In this document: piece by piece, positions 29,701-44,700 of the stretch
How the letters are laid out: each line of letters begins with the position of its first letter
How positions within the stretch are numbered: position 1 is the first letter of the stretch
From: Glandiceps talaboti
Taxonomy: Eukaryota > Hemichordata > Enteropneusta > Spengelidae
Assembly: GCF_964340395.1 (NCBI RefSeq)
Contig: NC_135561.1
Coordinates: 8,248,232 to 8,312,231 of the forward strand
Length of the DNA stretch: 64,000 nucleotides
Reading direction: 5' to 3'
Notes under the pieces: generated by a model
What the model was told of the DNA's origin: nothing
Seen by the model: only the letters and a program-made list of their open reading frames with translations
Databases searched by the model: none
Position numbers and translations under genes: made by a program

Positions 29701-32700
29701 CATTAGACAACAGAAAGAACTTCGAAATGGTTGTGAGTGCCATGACGCAACGGACACCGTGAACGTAAAACTTTCAAAGAGTTTGTTTGGCTTTTCAAAA
29801 AAAAGTAAAAGTTAACGTTTGCATAAATTATGCAAACTAACCCGGAAGTTGTGGCGTGCTTGTGGAATACGGTTTGACGGGCGAGATGATGTTTCGGGTA
29901 AATTGTAAAACAAATGAAACAAATCTGATAATTTTTGTGGAATAATGTTGCTGATAAGTTAACAAACTACCTAATCAGTCAAGTAGACTCCTGCAAACAA
30001 GCATGAACAAGCGACCAATCCCATATTGAACTTGTTTCGATTTTAGAGATAACGGAATACGACTCGTACAGGAGGTAAAAAGAAAAGAGGGGCGGGAAAA
30101 GGTTGACCATGAAGGCATGTTGTCAAAGTTCGGTTAAACAGTAGGTCGATGTTTACTCGTAACAAAAAGTTGTGTACCGTACAAAGTTCTTCAGATGTGC
30201 AAAACAGTTCTGAACAGTCAAAGAACGCTTGCCACGCAACGATATTGTCTATTTAACGAGACCGATATTGCGTACCACGTAAATTAAACGCGAATTTCAT
30301 TTGGAAGGACCCATGAAACCATGGTAGCTTAAAAAACCACATTCTTCTGCAATTCTGAAGTGCATATGACAGAAACATGATTGCTAGTGAGGGACATTGA
30401 TTGACAATGCATCATACACCGATACAGACAAGAAACATAGTTTGGCAGGTTTAGACAGTGACCCACTATATTATGCGAGTGAATGAACGCTGTCGGCCCA
30501 CTTTCAGACAAACGCTTGCCGTAAGCACATGTAACCATTGAGACGGTAGGTCAGGTACGTAGAGCCGACCCTTGGATGTAGGTATGTCGACGTCACAAGT
30601 AAGAAATTTATGCTAATCCATTTGTTTGACTCTCCTCGTCATACAAAACAACTCGATTTAGACAGCGCACCTGGGAATGTTGAGTCAGCCCAGACAAAAA
30701 AGATTGTATTCAAAAGTTTTTTGTTTAAAAATTTAAAACAAGGCGGATTTATGGGATTTTAAAAGTTGAGGTTCTTTGATGACCTTTGAAGGACTTCAAA
30801 ACTTTTAACTTTCTAACCTATACCCCTTTGTCTGTAATTTAATTCAACAATATTAACACCTCATTACTGTGACAAAGTAAACAATTTAGCTGTAAACAAA
30901 AGTTAAAGTGAATTCATTCATTTTAAGCATGATTTAAGTTGGCCATCTCTTTTCAATCACTGAGCTGTGAAATTACCTTTTGTTATGCAGTGACATCTGA
31001 AACTTGAAAACTATACATAGTCTGACACTATGTGTCATACCTGGTTACTCATTAAGAAAAAATTGCAAATGTTTTACTTCAGGCACTTTGAAAACAATTT
31101 CCAGTGTGGTATTCAAAGAACAGAAGATATAAGAAAAATTATTGTCTGCAAGGTCGAAGTGACCTCTGAGTAATTTTCCTGATAAGATTAAAGAGGTTAA
31201 GTTTTCTATTGTGAATGTGTTTGTAAACTTAGACTTGAGTTCAGATAGAGAGCCAGTGTATTGTTGCTGTAGATAATCACCTCTAAGCACCACCATCATC
31301 CCTATTGTGTAAATTTGTAGACCCCAGAGTGAGCATTCACTGCACGGTCTGTGATAAAATATGGTAAAATGTATTATTTTCACTGAACCAAAACATTCAG
31401 AACGAATGGCTTTGCTAAAACTTACCAGCAAAACAGCAAAACTAAATGGTCATAAATTTTCAGACACCAAATTATGTACTATGATAATTCCCATACTTAA
31501 TCTATTGAATGACATGCACAAAGTGTATTTTAACTTCCTCACAATGTTTGATTCCCCCCCCCCCTTGTTTTCTTTACATTATTACTTATAATGTAATATT
31601 GGCCATCTCTGAAATTAGATGGAAAATCTAATGATGTGAAATTTTTTCTGTGAAAAAACATGCCAGTTTCTTGTGGCTTTTGCATGAAAAAATTCATAAT
31701 TTCATTACAGAGATATGTATGGTGATTGAGCTCTGTATTATATAGAAATTTAGTATTAATATAATATTATTATCCAACAGAAATTATGTTTATGTAGCAA
31801 CATTTCATAATGTGTGAATGCAACAATTTCTAATTTTAACACTTCAATAAATTGGAGAAAAATAACAATCGTAGTACATATTACGTTTGCACAAAAAATT
31901 GAATTCTTGTCTAATAATTGGTTTATTGAATGTTTGGTATATCTAATTTGGTGCGATCCTGAACTTTTTAAAAAATTGTATAATGACCTACAATTTGTAT
32001 ATTATAATTATAAATTCTACTAGTAATGAATTCTATAAAGTGAAAATATGTATGTATAAAGGGACAAGTTTTTTTTGGTCTAATTTCTGAGCATCCTCAT
32101 AATAACAAGTACACACAGATTGTTTCATTGTATGCCAGACTGCCACCAGATCCCATATTCACCCTTCCTGGTCTTGGACCATGAACCGCAGAAGATGTTA
32201 CCAGTTTCTGAGCCTTCTTGTATTAAGAAATTTCTAGAGAGAACATCATATAAATTAGGACTGTGATAAGTTGAAATATTCAGAAACACAATATTAAAGA
32301 TGTTCATAGAGTGGAACAGAAAAGATCCTAACCTCTATGTAACACATATAGAGAAGATATTTGAAGTGAAATTTTTAGTGACAGTTGGTTATAACTACAC
32401 AGTAGGGTTAAAATTAATAATCCACATAGGGTGTAGATCGATCTAATTCTGAATACTGTCAGACATGTTGATGCCACATATTTGTGATAGTTTTGGTGCA
32501 TGTAACTGTTGCCTGTAAATCACACACTGACAAAGCTTAGAAAGGTTTTGCCAGTGTCACTCAGCCCTTATGACCCTTAAGGTATTTCTTCTATGACACT
32601 CATCAAAAACTAGCAAGTTACTTGTACCAGTCGTTGCAAATTGTCAAAATTTCTGACATTTTCTCTTCAGTCATAGGGTGGACATAGATAGATCTTCTTA

Positions 32701-35700
32701 CAGTCTCTGCAAATTGAAACTTAATGTGAGATTTTTGAAAGATGAATGTGAAAAAAAAATGATATGTTGTTCATCTGTGATATTCTATTTTAGGGGTTTT
32801 ATTTTGACCATGATCTGTGTGATCAGTTCTTTGCTGGCACTTGCAGTCGCATGCATATATTGATGTTAATAGCAGAAAACGACTTGTTTACATCACATTT
32901 CCATAGCTAGCCTGACATTACAACACATAAAATGATCTTCAATGTCAAAGGGTTGTAACAAACAGTATTGAAATGATGCAAGGCCAATTAGAATGAAATC
33001 ATGTGTCACTCATAAAGAAACAAAGAAGCAATGCAATGCCCATGCACAGTCTCAGGCAATGTTGTGTTCAAATGTCCTTAGCTATGTAGCAATCAATAAG
33101 AACATTGGACCCCCTAGGAAGCTGATTGTGTGCCCTTGGTGGGTATTGATTTACTGTATAACAGAGAAAGATCTGCTTGTCAAGAACATGTAAGATATTA
33201 GACTTATTATTTTACAAACAGGAAAGAGAAGTGACTGCTGCTTAGTTTTCCAAATGACTGAACAAATGGGAAGAAAGTGGTCAGTCCCAGTGGTTTTCCC
33301 ATCAATGGACGTCTTGGCTGAGTGAATTTAGTGACTGGTGTTTAGGAATTCAATATGATTCAGTGATGACTTTGTGTAATGTAAGGTAGATATTCGTTGC
33401 TGGTTGAGATCTGTGATATGAAAGCAAAAGGAACCAGATATGATATTTGTAAAGTAATGTAGGCTCACTATTCACATGCAAATTGCACTCTTAATTTTTT
33501 TGACATTCTTTCTGACAAACTTTCGATGTTACATGAGATTTTCTCAAATTGGGATTTGAAACCTTTTCTTACTTTTTGTTATACAGAATCTATGACAACA
33601 AATTTTAATCTGTTCACAGCTAGGAAAGCAGGACCCATTGAAGTATATCGTTTCTGAACACTTGAATTGAAATGATCAAAAATGCAATGACTATCAGTAG
33701 AGTTTCTCATCTAGCCTTGTCGATAATTCCTGTCCATTTTCTGAAATGAGTAACTGAACTCTGACCTTTGGCCGATAATGGCATGTGGCATTGATTGGTT
33801 GGTGTTGTTTGTTGGAGTGTAGACGTGATTCTCAAGTGATATTATCAGCAGTCATATCTTCAGGGCCATTTAGTGACCTGTTCTATGATTAACGTGGACA
33901 GATTGACCTATCGTACGTATAACGCAAAGGCTAGCTACATCATAGTTCAATTTCCTTCCTGTATCATAATATCAGCTCAAAGACTGCGTCAGTAAAGCCG
34001 ATCACACATGCTGGGTTTCTTTTGGCAGATTTGTCACTTAAAAAACAGTCAATTTAATATATATTGAACATAAGTAAAAAAAAATAAAAAGAATGAATAA
34101 ACATCCGGGAGTATTTATGCCAACTGAAATACCAAAGGTTATCCTGTTTATCTTGAATTATTTTACAATAAGTACCTTGTCTAAGTAAGTTATATCTATA
34201 AAATATAGTCGAAATATTATACATTGTATGTTTTTTTTGTCAATCAGAACGAGGAATTTGTCATCCCATACGGAGGTTGTGTTCATAGGTATTGAAAAAT
34301 GACAAAAAAAAGATAAATTTCCGAGAATTAATGGAAAAGCTGTGTTGATTCAGTAAAAGCATTGATTGTTTTTGAAAAAAGGATATATTGGTTGTATACC
34401 ATATAGTATGACTTGATATTGATAAACATGAAGTTATAGGTATCACATCTGTACAAACAGAACAGAATGACAAAAAAGTGAATTAATAGTTACAGGATTT
34501 TCAGCTCTCTGTCGCTACATCAATATCAGTTAACATTAAAGTATAAAATAACATCTCGTCATTTTGTTTCCCATTCTTTCTAGTATTCACAAATCTGAAT
34601 TAAAATGGATTTACAAATATCAGAATTCAAAAGACAAATATTGAATATCATGCAAGTAGAATATTCAAGTTACCTTTGTTAGTATTCACTGAAAATCATT
34701 TACTTTCATGGATTATGTTGCGATCCTGTCATTCTTGCAAATGTACCACAGAGTGAATATGGAAATACACAAAAAAAAGTAGTATGAACCGCATGACCCT
34801 TTATACAATTTTTTTTTATACCAAGCCAATTACTTAATTAATGGAATACGTTTCTTACGAAAATTCCATCATGGATTTGTGTCTTCATATTCAGCACCAA
34901 TTCTCTGTAATTCTGCGAGTACAACCTAAATGCAAATATCACACTTGGTAATTTAAAAAGAAAGACAGAAAATGAATAGAAATAGGTCGGTTTCATAATT
35001 TCAGACGTAATTTGTCAGACATAATAGGAAATGTGAGGCTTTCATTGATGCAATGTATTCCCATGAATCGTGGCTCATTAGATCTTGTATAATTAAATAA
35101 CGTAAACGCCTATCACGCCAGATGAATGCAGCTGGAAAAAACTGTCTTTAAGTGTTAACATCTGATTGTTGGCACCCTCTGAAAATATACATACGTACGT
35201 ACGTACGAGTGTGTTCAATTTTTGTGATTGTGACAGCAATGATAGATTTTACTGAGATAATGTATTTGTACTAAGCTAGAGGTTTCAATTCATTAGTTTT
35301 AAGTACACACTGTGTTGCATAAATCAACTACAATTGCCTTACGCCTATATTCTGACTTGACAGCCAATTTTTATTAAATTTTGTGAATTTTCATAAAATT
35401 AATGCCCCTCTCGTGAATCATTAATATAGTACCGATAATAAAGTTGTGTTACATTATTAGGATTGTAACACCTTAAACTTGCTACTTTTAATGTGACAAA
35501 TATCTGTAAAACTGTAACAATTTGCTTTCATTTTGGTTGAACTGTTTTTAGTATATAAATGTATGTTCTCATTAGAACCCCTAACCACCTTATGTGGTGA
35601 ATAATTGTAACATTGTAACAATTTATTTTCATTTGTCAGTAATGAAAGTAAGAATTACCAAGGGAACACTTACCAGATCTGAAGCAGATATAGAGCATAT

Positions 35701-38700
35701 TGACACTATCACATCTTGGAATGTATACCTGGGAAGTTTAAAACACATATAATTACATCCAATTGTCTTGTGAATTTTATAACATGTACTAAGTTGTTAC
35801 GTTTGCACTTAAGTTCCATTTACGAACATTGTACCATGCATACAATTTTAAAATTTCTATAGACAGTTTTGACCATCTGACCCTGTGGTTTGTCGTTACA
35901 AAATGAAATATATCTTTTGTTCCTCCTTGAATAGTATGTTTGTCTTTCCCATGATGCATTGCAACACTGTGTTAACCCCTGGGGGGTCATCTTCATAAAG
36001 TTTATTTTGATTGTCTTTGTATGTCATCTTATTATCAGTAACGTGCTGGTATTTGGTGAAATGAAAACAAAGTGTCCATTAATGTATCAATCTAATATTC
36101 AGACACATGCTTCATGTTTATTTTCCGAGTACAATGTTTTATACTTCAAAACACAAACATTGGAAAGTGTTAGCAGCTATTCATAAAATGTGTAGGCGAT
36201 GTGTTAGTAATCATCAGAAGTGACATATTTCCAAGTGAAAATTAGCTGATTAATGTTTTAATTATGGAAGTAGACAGTTTTCTCACGCTATGAATGCAAC
36301 GTAGTTACATAATTTGATTAATTTGATACATATTAATTGAATATTGTAGATTTTAAAGTCACGAAGTAAAAAGACATTAATTCCTTTATCATATAGAATG
36401 ATTCCTCTATTAATAGCCATTCATCTATAAGTCCTATGTTTATAACATTTCATGTTTCGACTTCCTGTGTAATTAGGCCTTGATGATTTCTATCAAGACT
36501 TTTAATCTATCATCCAGCCATCATCAGTTCCTGTAGGAGGGGATGTTGTTGGACAATTTGTCTGTAAAGATGATATCATACAAATTTCTAGATGGAATTT
36601 AATAAGTGTAAGACAATTTATAGTTTTAATCTACCATTGCAAAGTAAGTCTTCCATATCACAAAACATATGACAAACGTCTGTTGATAAAGATTAAAAAA
36701 AAATAATCTATATGGTTCACATATCATGACTTTTAAAGCTAGGCTAGCTGGAGACTTAGAATGTCATTTGATTCTTTCATGATGTCCGACAAATTATGGT
36801 CTGTAAAGTGAAACTATAAGTAGTCGAATTGAATAAATTGATGCACCAAATAAATTTCTATTTTTTTTATTAAAGTAAAAAATGATGAAAAAACAGTGCA
36901 TGTCTGGGTTGTCTGTGTGCCTAAATAGTACAGAAACCTCAGGAAGGAATCATATTGTCAGATGTAATTTGTGGATATGTACAGCTGTTGACCTGATCAG
37001 TGTAGATGAAAACTGCTGATTTAAACAGATCGGAATGAGAGCCAGCTTTACTGTAAAAACCATCATTAGAAAGTGAAAACTGTAAACCATACTCTTATAT
37101 ATAGTAACTAGTAGGTGCTCTTCCTTGGCTGTGTATACTCAGCTGTTTATTTGGAACCAATCTTATTAGAACCATAGATATATAGGACCCATTTTGTTGG
37201 TTTTTCTAGCCACCACAGTTTATGTTGACAGGGCTGTTTATATGGATAGCTGTCAGTGCATACACAAATGTCGAATGTTGGATATGTAGAACAGGTGAAT
37301 TTCATTATAAACCTAAGTCATGGTGTAAATATGAATATAGACAATCACAGGTGTAGTAATTATATAGAACATGATTACCCTATGTGAGACTTAAAAAGAC
37401 ATGTGATGTATGATGGCATCAACTCAAATATGACACCATTGCTGTGTGGCATAACAATAAATGATTTGTGTAGAAAAAAACACTTCAAGCACAATTGATG
37501 AAGGATGTGTCTGGACAAACCATCTGAACTTTAACATTTCATATATAGTTTGCAAAAGTTGTAGATTTTTTTACTTTCTTTTTGTTTTAAGTTTCTTTTC
37601 TGTCAATTATTTTGAATGTTCGGAGTGACAAAGAAAGTTTGTGAAGAAATTAGATTTGAAGACATCAAGTAAAACTGTTCCTTGAATTTAGTTGGTGAAA
37701 ACAGTTCTATGTCAGCTTTATTGAGTATGGCTTCCTTGGAATTTACTCAAGTAGTCTCAATAGTATTATCCTATACCAATCAGCTCAATGGTAGTTGTGA
37801 TATGTGAGACATGCTAGGGATCTATACTGAGTTGAACTAGAAAAATAATTTATGAAGCCTCCAACAGGAAGGACATAGGTGATTCTAAATCCTGCCATTT
37901 GTTGTCTAATAGATGTTCATTGTAACCCAATTATATTTATAACGGAATTATTCATCAAATGCATATACAAATAGTTTTAATGTATTGGGGAAACAATGTT
38001 TTCATGGAAATCTTTATATTGTGCAGTGTTCCATGTCTATAGCTAAGGATCCATCAATAGGAGTTCGTCGGGTGAGTGACCCATGTTTTAAATGAAAGTG
38101 AAGTGAGGTGAGAAAGTGGCATGGACCATGTGCCATATGGAAATACAAGCTCATTAGTCCTACTAGAAATATTTGTAATAAGAGGGATACCCAATATGGG
38201 GTCAGACGTCCGCCATGAAATATATAGTTGCTAGCTACTGTTTGGATGCGTTTTAGAACAGATTGGCATAGCATTCAAGCTGTGTAACTACTGGGTCTGT
38301 GTTTGCCCAAAAGTTCTGTTGCCTACCTAAGCTGTTACTGGCCATGATGCTGGTATCTTTCATGACTTTTATTGAATACCCCATGCCTCTCCTCGATTAA
38401 AATAGCATTAGATCTTTCATGTGCAAACCATCATGTTATGGCAAATATTTCAAGCGACTTTGATGCCAGCGTCTTGTCACTGCAAGTTATTAATTTCAAA
38501 ATTACTTGCCTTTAATCAGTTGGCGTGTGTTCCCATGCACACAGCTTAAAGTAATGCTGTGTATGTGACAATATTTAATAAATCAAAATTGATATTATAA
38601 TAAGCAACACCATGATTAAGCCTGACACTTTGTACTCTTGGTCAAGCTGGATTTTCAAAGAAAGGTTTAATGTCAAAACAAAGAGCGGATCTAGACACGA

Positions 38701-41700
38701 CATAATGGCTGACAATGTGACATCTGTGATGTCATCAGTGAATGAGACATTGGGAGATAACTGCATCAGAAAGTAGTCATTGGAAAGAATAGAGAAAATG
38801 AATGAGCAGTAAGCTGATGTGGTATTTGAAAGAATAATCGCTGGTAATCAGCTTTTCGTTGAGTAGTATAGTTAAAGTCAATCAGAACCTTGAAAATAAA
38901 TGCCATTATTTAGATGATTTCATTTGGTTCAAGGCATTAAACGAGTGACTTTAATAATAGACATGGACAGGATTAAACTCAATCAGTTGAACAACACTTT
39001 GATTGCAAGGTGTTTTAGCATAATTGATATTTAGAAAACAACAACGGCACTCGAAATTAAAAGAAAGACTGGGTAAGGAGAATGACGAATGGGGACTCAT
39101 TGAAATGTCGTAAACACTTCTGAAAGAAATGCACAAAAGTTTTGTAATAGAATTGACCATGTCAGTTGAAGAGTGAATTTAGAAAGAGGATATTGGTTTA
39201 TAAGATATATCCCCTCTCTGATGTAGACTTATTTTGTTGTACATGTTACGTGTGGGTATGACTTTATACAGAACAATCAGGTAGCAAGGCAAAGTTCTTG
39301 TAGTGTAACCCATCTAAATCAGATTATGACGAAACTCAAGATACCAATCAGTTTGAGTGGAAACGCACTAAAGAACACAGTCTGCTATCTTTTCACAAAT
39401 TCCAGAAGTTGAGTATGTATCTGAGTTGTAAATACATCTGTACAGTGTCAGTGATACCTGAAAAGTGGTCCTGTCCACATCTGTGCAGTGACAGTGACAA
39501 GCCGAACACCTCAATTGTAGTCCTGTCCTCATCTGTGCAGTGACAGTGACAGTGACAGCAATGAGCTGAACACCTGAATTGTAGTCCTGTGACTCCTGTC
39601 CACTACTGACCATCAAGACACTGACTTCACATACTGTAATACATCTAAACCATCAAATATCAAGTCCGTCATCAACATGTGAAAAAAATCCTAATGGCTA
39701 AATATAGATCCCTTATTGATAATTACAATTCTTAGATGTTCTGGTTTCTAATAATCTGGATTTTTTTTTCAAACCATGATTGAATATAGAGTTAAAGTGT
39801 TAACATTACCGACTATACGAGTGCACAATTAAATAATGTATGTACTTGTTCCAGCAACCTTTTGGCACTATGAATAATGTTTGTAGTACACACTCACAGC
39901 ACAAAGTCCATAGACAGCCAGCCTGTACTTGGCCTCCGACCACATAGCCTCTATGTTATCAGCACAGACAGTGTACTAAGGACACTCCAACATAACTAAT
40001 TAGTAGTGTTATTTAGATACTAGTAGATGCTAACTAGGTATAAATCATCCTGAAGGGCTTCAAATTATGTTGGTGTCAGCTCTACAACATTATGATCTAT
40101 TTAAAGGCTCATTTTGTACCAAACTTACTCTAAAGTAGCATTAATTCTCCCTTTTAAATGCCATTGGTTACAGCACATCCCCATTCATAAAATCACAGAA
40201 ATCAAAATACCACTATATAGATGGGAAGTGTTCAAAATTTATGGTAGACTTTCTGCAATAGTTTAGGCAACTGATAACTGGATTCATGAAGATGCATGGT
40301 ACTCTGCTTGATAAAAATTAACTTTCTTTACTTTTTGACCATTTTTCTTTTATGTTTAACCTTCAACCTACATTGTGGGCAATTAAGTACCCCCCACTGA
40401 GGGTGGTTAGGTTAAAAGATTTACTTGTAGTTTAGGAGGGGAGTTGCTGATAAAAAAGATAAATTTAGCTGACAGTTCCATACAAGAATAGCCTTATAAT
40501 CTATCACAGTGTACAGCTATTTTTGGGTGTGTGCTATTGGATGGTGTCACATGGCCTCAAAGAAATATCACACTGTTCCAGATATGGTGCCTCAAAGAAA
40601 AAGGCAGGGCTGGGGGGTCATGATATCTTTCATCCAAAACTAATCAAAAAGGAAACCTATTAATATCAAATATTTTATGAAAAATATTTTAGGTTGATAT
40701 TGATGAAACCCATATTGCCCTAAACACCCTTCTATTTTGGAAAGTTACACTTTTTAAGCATAAATTTAAACCAATCTACAGTGACATTGATGCAGATTGG
40801 TTAACTGTCATGGTACACTTGGGATGAATTTGTAGAGCGTGATAAATATGTATCATCAACGTCAAGGGTATGATTGCGTATTAATAATTTAATGTATACA
40901 AAATAGATAAATGAATGTGCTTCCATTCATATTTAAATGGAAAAGCATACGTCAATGGAAAAAATTAATCTAGTTCAACTCTGGTGTTATGTAACATTAA
41001 TAGCTTTAATTTTATTTCTGATATAATTGTTTGTAGTTTTGGTGAAACTGTGGTGACGTCACTAATCAGACCAGTTCACATTTATCTGGTGTGTTTAATT
41101 TGAACACCGCTGGAATGTTTATCTTTTAGTTCTGCCAAATTAGGGTTGAGAAATCCTTGGTTTAACTTTTGACCATTTGATCGATATTCGGTGGTTGTAA
41201 TCTGAATTTTATTAGGTCCTTGCCCTTCAGTGATAAGAGTTCAATCGTTGTGACCTTTTATGGTTCCCATGAAAAAAAAAATCTAAAAAAAATTGAAATT
41301 TATTCAGAAATGTATGACATCATGACATCAGTTTAAGTGCTTGATTCTGATTGGCCTACAAAACAGTTTATTATGCAAATCGGAAAGCATTGACTGTACC
41401 CAGTACCTGATAGCATACAAATCTGAAGTATAATCCATAAGTCAAATACACCATGGACAGTCGAATGGCGATGGAAGTGGTGTCTGTTTCTATCGCTAGC
41501 AATCAAATGGTCTTCAGATGATGAGTCACACATGCACAGTGTTTGGATGTCATACAGATATAGCCGTTCTATCGATATCTTTAGAAATCACTAAATATAA
41601 ACAGATCAAACAAGAGTCAGACACTCCAGTATACAAATCATCAGAATTGATCAGCTCTAACATCTCAATCAGAAACTCACAATTTAACAATCATAGGATC

Positions 41701-44700
41701 TTTGACAATTTGATTTACTATCACAGCAAGTTGTAGAGGAAAATATCATGTGTGCAATGAGAGTAAGTGTACACGCCATATACATGTAACTATTCGGAGT
41801 TTAATCACCCCTTGGAACTTTTCTTTCATTGAATACAATCTTTACTATTGGATAAAGTAGTTTTTCATTGGTGCACAAACCGGGCACCTCTGTGGCTAAG
41901 TGTAAGCTGTGTCCTGTAGGGCCACTTGAACAGCTTTTTATTCAGGGAGAAAAGTATATCGTTATTATGGCCGTATCATAGCATGAAGAATTCTTGAGTG
42001 AACGGGAAGACCTCTTTGAAATTGTGCTCACACGCCATTAAGATAAAGAAAGTAGAGACGGCATTCTTTCTTCATCCCTGAGGAACTCCACCCATTCTCT
42101 TGTTTGCGATTACAAATTTGTCAAAATTCCAATGCAGAATGGTGAATGTTCAGTCTGGATGTATGCACTCGTACTAGATATCACAACTACTGTGGGAGGA
42201 ATTCTTTCTTCTGATTATATAATTAAGAAAATCTGCTGTCTCATCTCTGTATACTAAGGTTTGAATCAATGAAATCAATGTGTACAATTGTGTAGTTTGT
42301 AGTTGTCAATGGTTTGGGACGCATACAACACAATTATTGTGTCGATCATGCAGTTCTTCATTTGTCCTGTTGTTATCAGGAGAGTTTTACACTTGTCTGC
42401 ATTTAATGGAACTATTATACTTATCTCGGCTGATGACCGCTTTTCTACAGATTCTCCAAATGAATGAATGAACATTTTTGAAATAATAATATGCATTTCA
42501 TTCATCTCAAAGTTAGAATAATAGTCTGACTGTTCCAACCGAAAAACGAGTTTCAGAAATGATGATAATCCTGTGACTTGCCATTGGCATTTTCACTATT
42601 ATAGGTTTCGGTTTAAACAACATACAATTGACAAGCCTAATAACCGAATCTCTAGGCTAGAAATATCATAAAAGGGGGTTCTATTTGTGTATAGTAGGAG
42701 AGATGAAAAAATACAGGAAGCTAGAAATTGATGAATCTATCAGATAGTAATAGAGATACCAATGACCCTTGCTAGTAGTGTATGCTAATGTTTGTTGTAA
42801 TCAGAACTAATAATTTGCCACTAAAACACCAGCTATATGCACTCATTACGTGATCGGGCGTGCCTTTATTACTGCATTCAAAGAAACTATCAGCCAAAGC
42901 AAAATACACAAATTTGTGTCGGAAGTTGTCTTCTCATTGCACCCTTAGGACAACTGGGCATGATACAACAAACACTAAAGCCACATTCCTATAATTCCAT
43001 TGCCAAAAGATTCTTCAATCGGCTCATTTTAATAAGAATTCAATCTTATATAATATTGGTATATAGTTCAAGATGTAGGAAATCATCTCTTTTCAAGCCT
43101 GTTTGCCACCCCTATTCTATGCTTGCATTTGTTATTATTGTAGTTGGCTTAGTTATTGACATAATGTGTGTGAAGTGTTGGGGAAGTTTGTGTAGAACTG
43201 GGAAACAAGTGGGTGGGTGGTAGACTCAGCTGCGAGTTACAACATGTGTGAACAAGCCTGTCCAATACACCCATTCAAACCTGTTTTTAGCTAATCTGCA
43301 ATCTTGTTAGAGGCTCCTTCTCAGATAATGATGTAGAAGATACAATCTCTGTGTTAGCAAGATCAGGCAGCTTTTAATATTCGTCTTCCATGGTTTTGGA
43401 TTTGACTGCATATTAACTAAGATTAAACTGTTTGTTCTTTAGGCTGTCTGGTTTGTTCTGATCTTATACACTATTTGCAGTTGTTCCCTAAGTCACTCCT
43501 AGAAGTTGTGGTACTGATAGTGTATCACCTGATGAGATTTGGTGATGTAAATTTACATGTCATAAAGCCGTTGAGTTCTATTTCGTTTTAAACTTTGCCA
43601 AAATCGATGGCTATCCAACAGACAGAACGTGAATATTAAGATTGGGACCGAAAATTCACATAAAGTTTCCTGTGTGAAGTAGATTTCAAGACACGCTGTC
43701 AGATAAGACTGCTTCAGGAACACTTAAAATAAGCAATACAACAATATAATTTATGAGTCTGAGATTCTGATGTTTAATGGCATTGTATGTTTTGAGCTGT
43801 CGGCCGAGGTTGATGAAAATATGAGACAGGCTAGGCACCAATACTGAGTTCCAGGAACAGGAAATAAATTACGATAATAACCATGGCAATAGATATGCAG
43901 GTGTGTTTTGGATAATTCTGAGTCAGGGACCAGAGATAGATTTTTTTTTTACTCAGACTTCAGTTGTTGATTAGACCAAGAACAAAGACACTGTAGATTA
44001 TGCAGACAAGATTCAGTCACCTATCAGTGCTTAGCTTATGGAGGCATGATAAACGGATAGATCAAAATACACAGCTGGAGTCTGAACATTAATAGTGTAT
44101 CATTAATTCCTGCACTATATCCGGCAGCCATTTTCTTTATTTCATACACTCAAAACTAAAAATACATCACGGCTCTAAAGTTTCAGCATATTTTCAAACA
44201 AAAGTTCTGTTTGGTAGAAAAATAGAGAAAGATTAACTGAGTAAATATCCAATTTCAATTTTGATAAAAAATATTCACAGTTCATTGACTTGGTAATTTA
44301 AAAAAAAAGAAAAAAAAGTCAATTTTGGTTGGTTAGCTCTGTAAGATATTAACATCAGTATCAAAGAATCAGCAGATGAGTGATCTGTACCGTACATGTG
44401 TGACCAACATGTGCTGACCCTACGTCATCAAGATGTTGGGGTCCATCCAGTCACAGAAGTGAAAGGAAACTATCACCTTGGGGTCTATCTGGGCAAAAGT
44501 GGGGAGGAAACCATTTACAAATGTACCAGGGAGTCCACCCAGGTGTTACTGCTAGGCCGGAACTATATACTTACTTAATCAAGTAATAGATGTAAAGGTA
44601 TTCTAAATAGTTACATTGTTTCTGTAATTGTAACTTTCCAATAACGTCATCTCGTGATAGACAACCTATATATCATACAGCGATATCATATTTGTGTAAT

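Noticed and set aside
42837-43223. 128-codon frame in intron 3 (and another at 31045..31431, minus)
   Set aside because: About one frame of this length is expected by chance; no domain or splice signals support either.
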